DNA of 6,866 nt from Fimbriiglobus sp. (GTDB lineage Bacteria; Planctomycetota; Planctomycetia; Gemmatales; Gemmataceae). The position numbers and the translations under genes were made by a program. The stretch lies in NCBI GenBank assembly GCA_025352585.1, contig JANXTD010000264.1, positions 1-6,866 of the forward strand. Direction: 5' to 3'. Positions 6,650 to 6,866 of the stretch are shown here, in pieces (positions within the stretch are counted from its first letter, which is position 1; each line of letters starts with the position of its first letter). The notes beneath the pieces are model-generated. The model ran no database searches. It was not told the DNA's origin and worked only from the letters and a program-made list of their open reading frames with translations.

Positions 6650-6866
6650 ATGGCGAAGCAGCGCATGAACCTCTCTCAGCGAAGCCTGTTGCCCCCCACC
6701 GCCCCGGCGGCCCCCGCCGACGTGTCCTACGCCGGGGACCAGCCGAACCCCCACCTGCGGGCGTTCGTCGAGCGTCACGCCGTCCCCTACGACCCGCAGA
6801 CCGACGCCTACGACGTGAAGGCGTTCACGACGCCGATCACCACGACCAAAGCAACCGCCATCTACA
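6650..6866 (+). CDS. N-terminus of a probable PglXI-type adenine-specific DNA methyltransferase (partial)
   Basis: The first 72 codons of a gene that runs off the right edge. It begins MAKQRMNLSQRSLLPPTAP, continues with a proline/alanine-rich linker, then NPHLRAFVERHAVPYDP (33-49), and ends YDVKAFTTP followed by ITTTKATAIY. The ending is what I remember as the entry to a group of site-specific adenine methyltransferases related to DUF1156/COG1743, in which 'TTKATAIYN' is followed by 'MH.YWSKKPHDAI' and then a DPFxGSG cofactor site; these include PglXI of type 3 BREX. The catalytic motifs lie outside the window, so activity cannot be judged. In a BREX locus this enzyme would methylate one adenine in a short non-palindromic site to mark host DNA. 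Immediate position after the BrxC-like ATPase fits that role. The reading frame is near certain; the family call is moderately sure. Confidence 0.62.
   Translation, partial: MAKQRMNLSQRSLLPPTAPAAPADVSYAGDQPNPHLRAFVERHAVPYDPQTDAYDVKAFTTPITTTKATAIY

Noticed and set aside
1..6866. CRISPR arrays, tRNA or rRNA genes, complete insertion sequences
   Set aside because: No regularly spaced repeats, cloverleaf-like segments, rRNA-like sequence or transposase with terminal inverted repeats were seen when reading the window.

Overview
The window is GC-rich DNA with strong G/C preference at third codon positions. It reads like a chromosome of a large-genome, GC-rich soil or freshwater bacterium. My best guess is a planctomycete of the Gemmata type, but nothing here proves that: there is no rRNA or other marker gene.

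From 795 to the right edge lies one tight plus-strand operon of four genes that I read as the front part of a BREX-type phage-defence locus. The order is: (1) a 349-aa BrxA-like protein with a long N-terminal extension, starting at TTG 795; (2) a 178-aa protein in the brxB/brxF position, ending in a hydrophobic strand plus LLPG motif; (3) a 1421-aa P-loop ATPase of the BrxC/PglY family with clear Walker A, Walker B and sensor-1-like motifs; (4) the first 72 codons of what looks like a PglXI-type adenine-specific DNA methyltransferase, cut by the window edge. Genes 1/2 overlap by GTGA and genes 2/3 by ATGA, and gene 4 starts 10 nt after gene 3. Each start has a purine-rich Shine-Dalgarno-like motif whose last base is 8 nt upstream, which supports the chosen starts, including the rare TTG. 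In known BREX systems such proteins act together: the methyltransferase marks host DNA, and the ATPase and accessory proteins block replication of unmarked phage DNA. The remaining expected parts (PglZ phosphatase, a helicase or Lon-like protein) would lie beyond the right edge and cannot be seen.

The first 794 bases hold no convincing complete gene. They look like a patchwork of remnants at the upstream border of the operon: the 5' end of a possible minus-strand gene (1-100), a plus-strand helix-turn-helix coding remnant with no proper start or end (119 to about 415), a minus-strand 3' end of a gene with no start codon (530-742), and a short non-coding stretch with small direct repeats just before the operon. 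This fits a defence locus inserted into, or built up in, a region of gene turnover.

The assignment to BREX rests on motifs and gene order recalled from the families, not on a search. The mixture of features (BrxA-like gene first, small gene without a P-loop, PglXI-like methyltransferase) does not match one textbook BREX subtype exactly and is the main point of interest.
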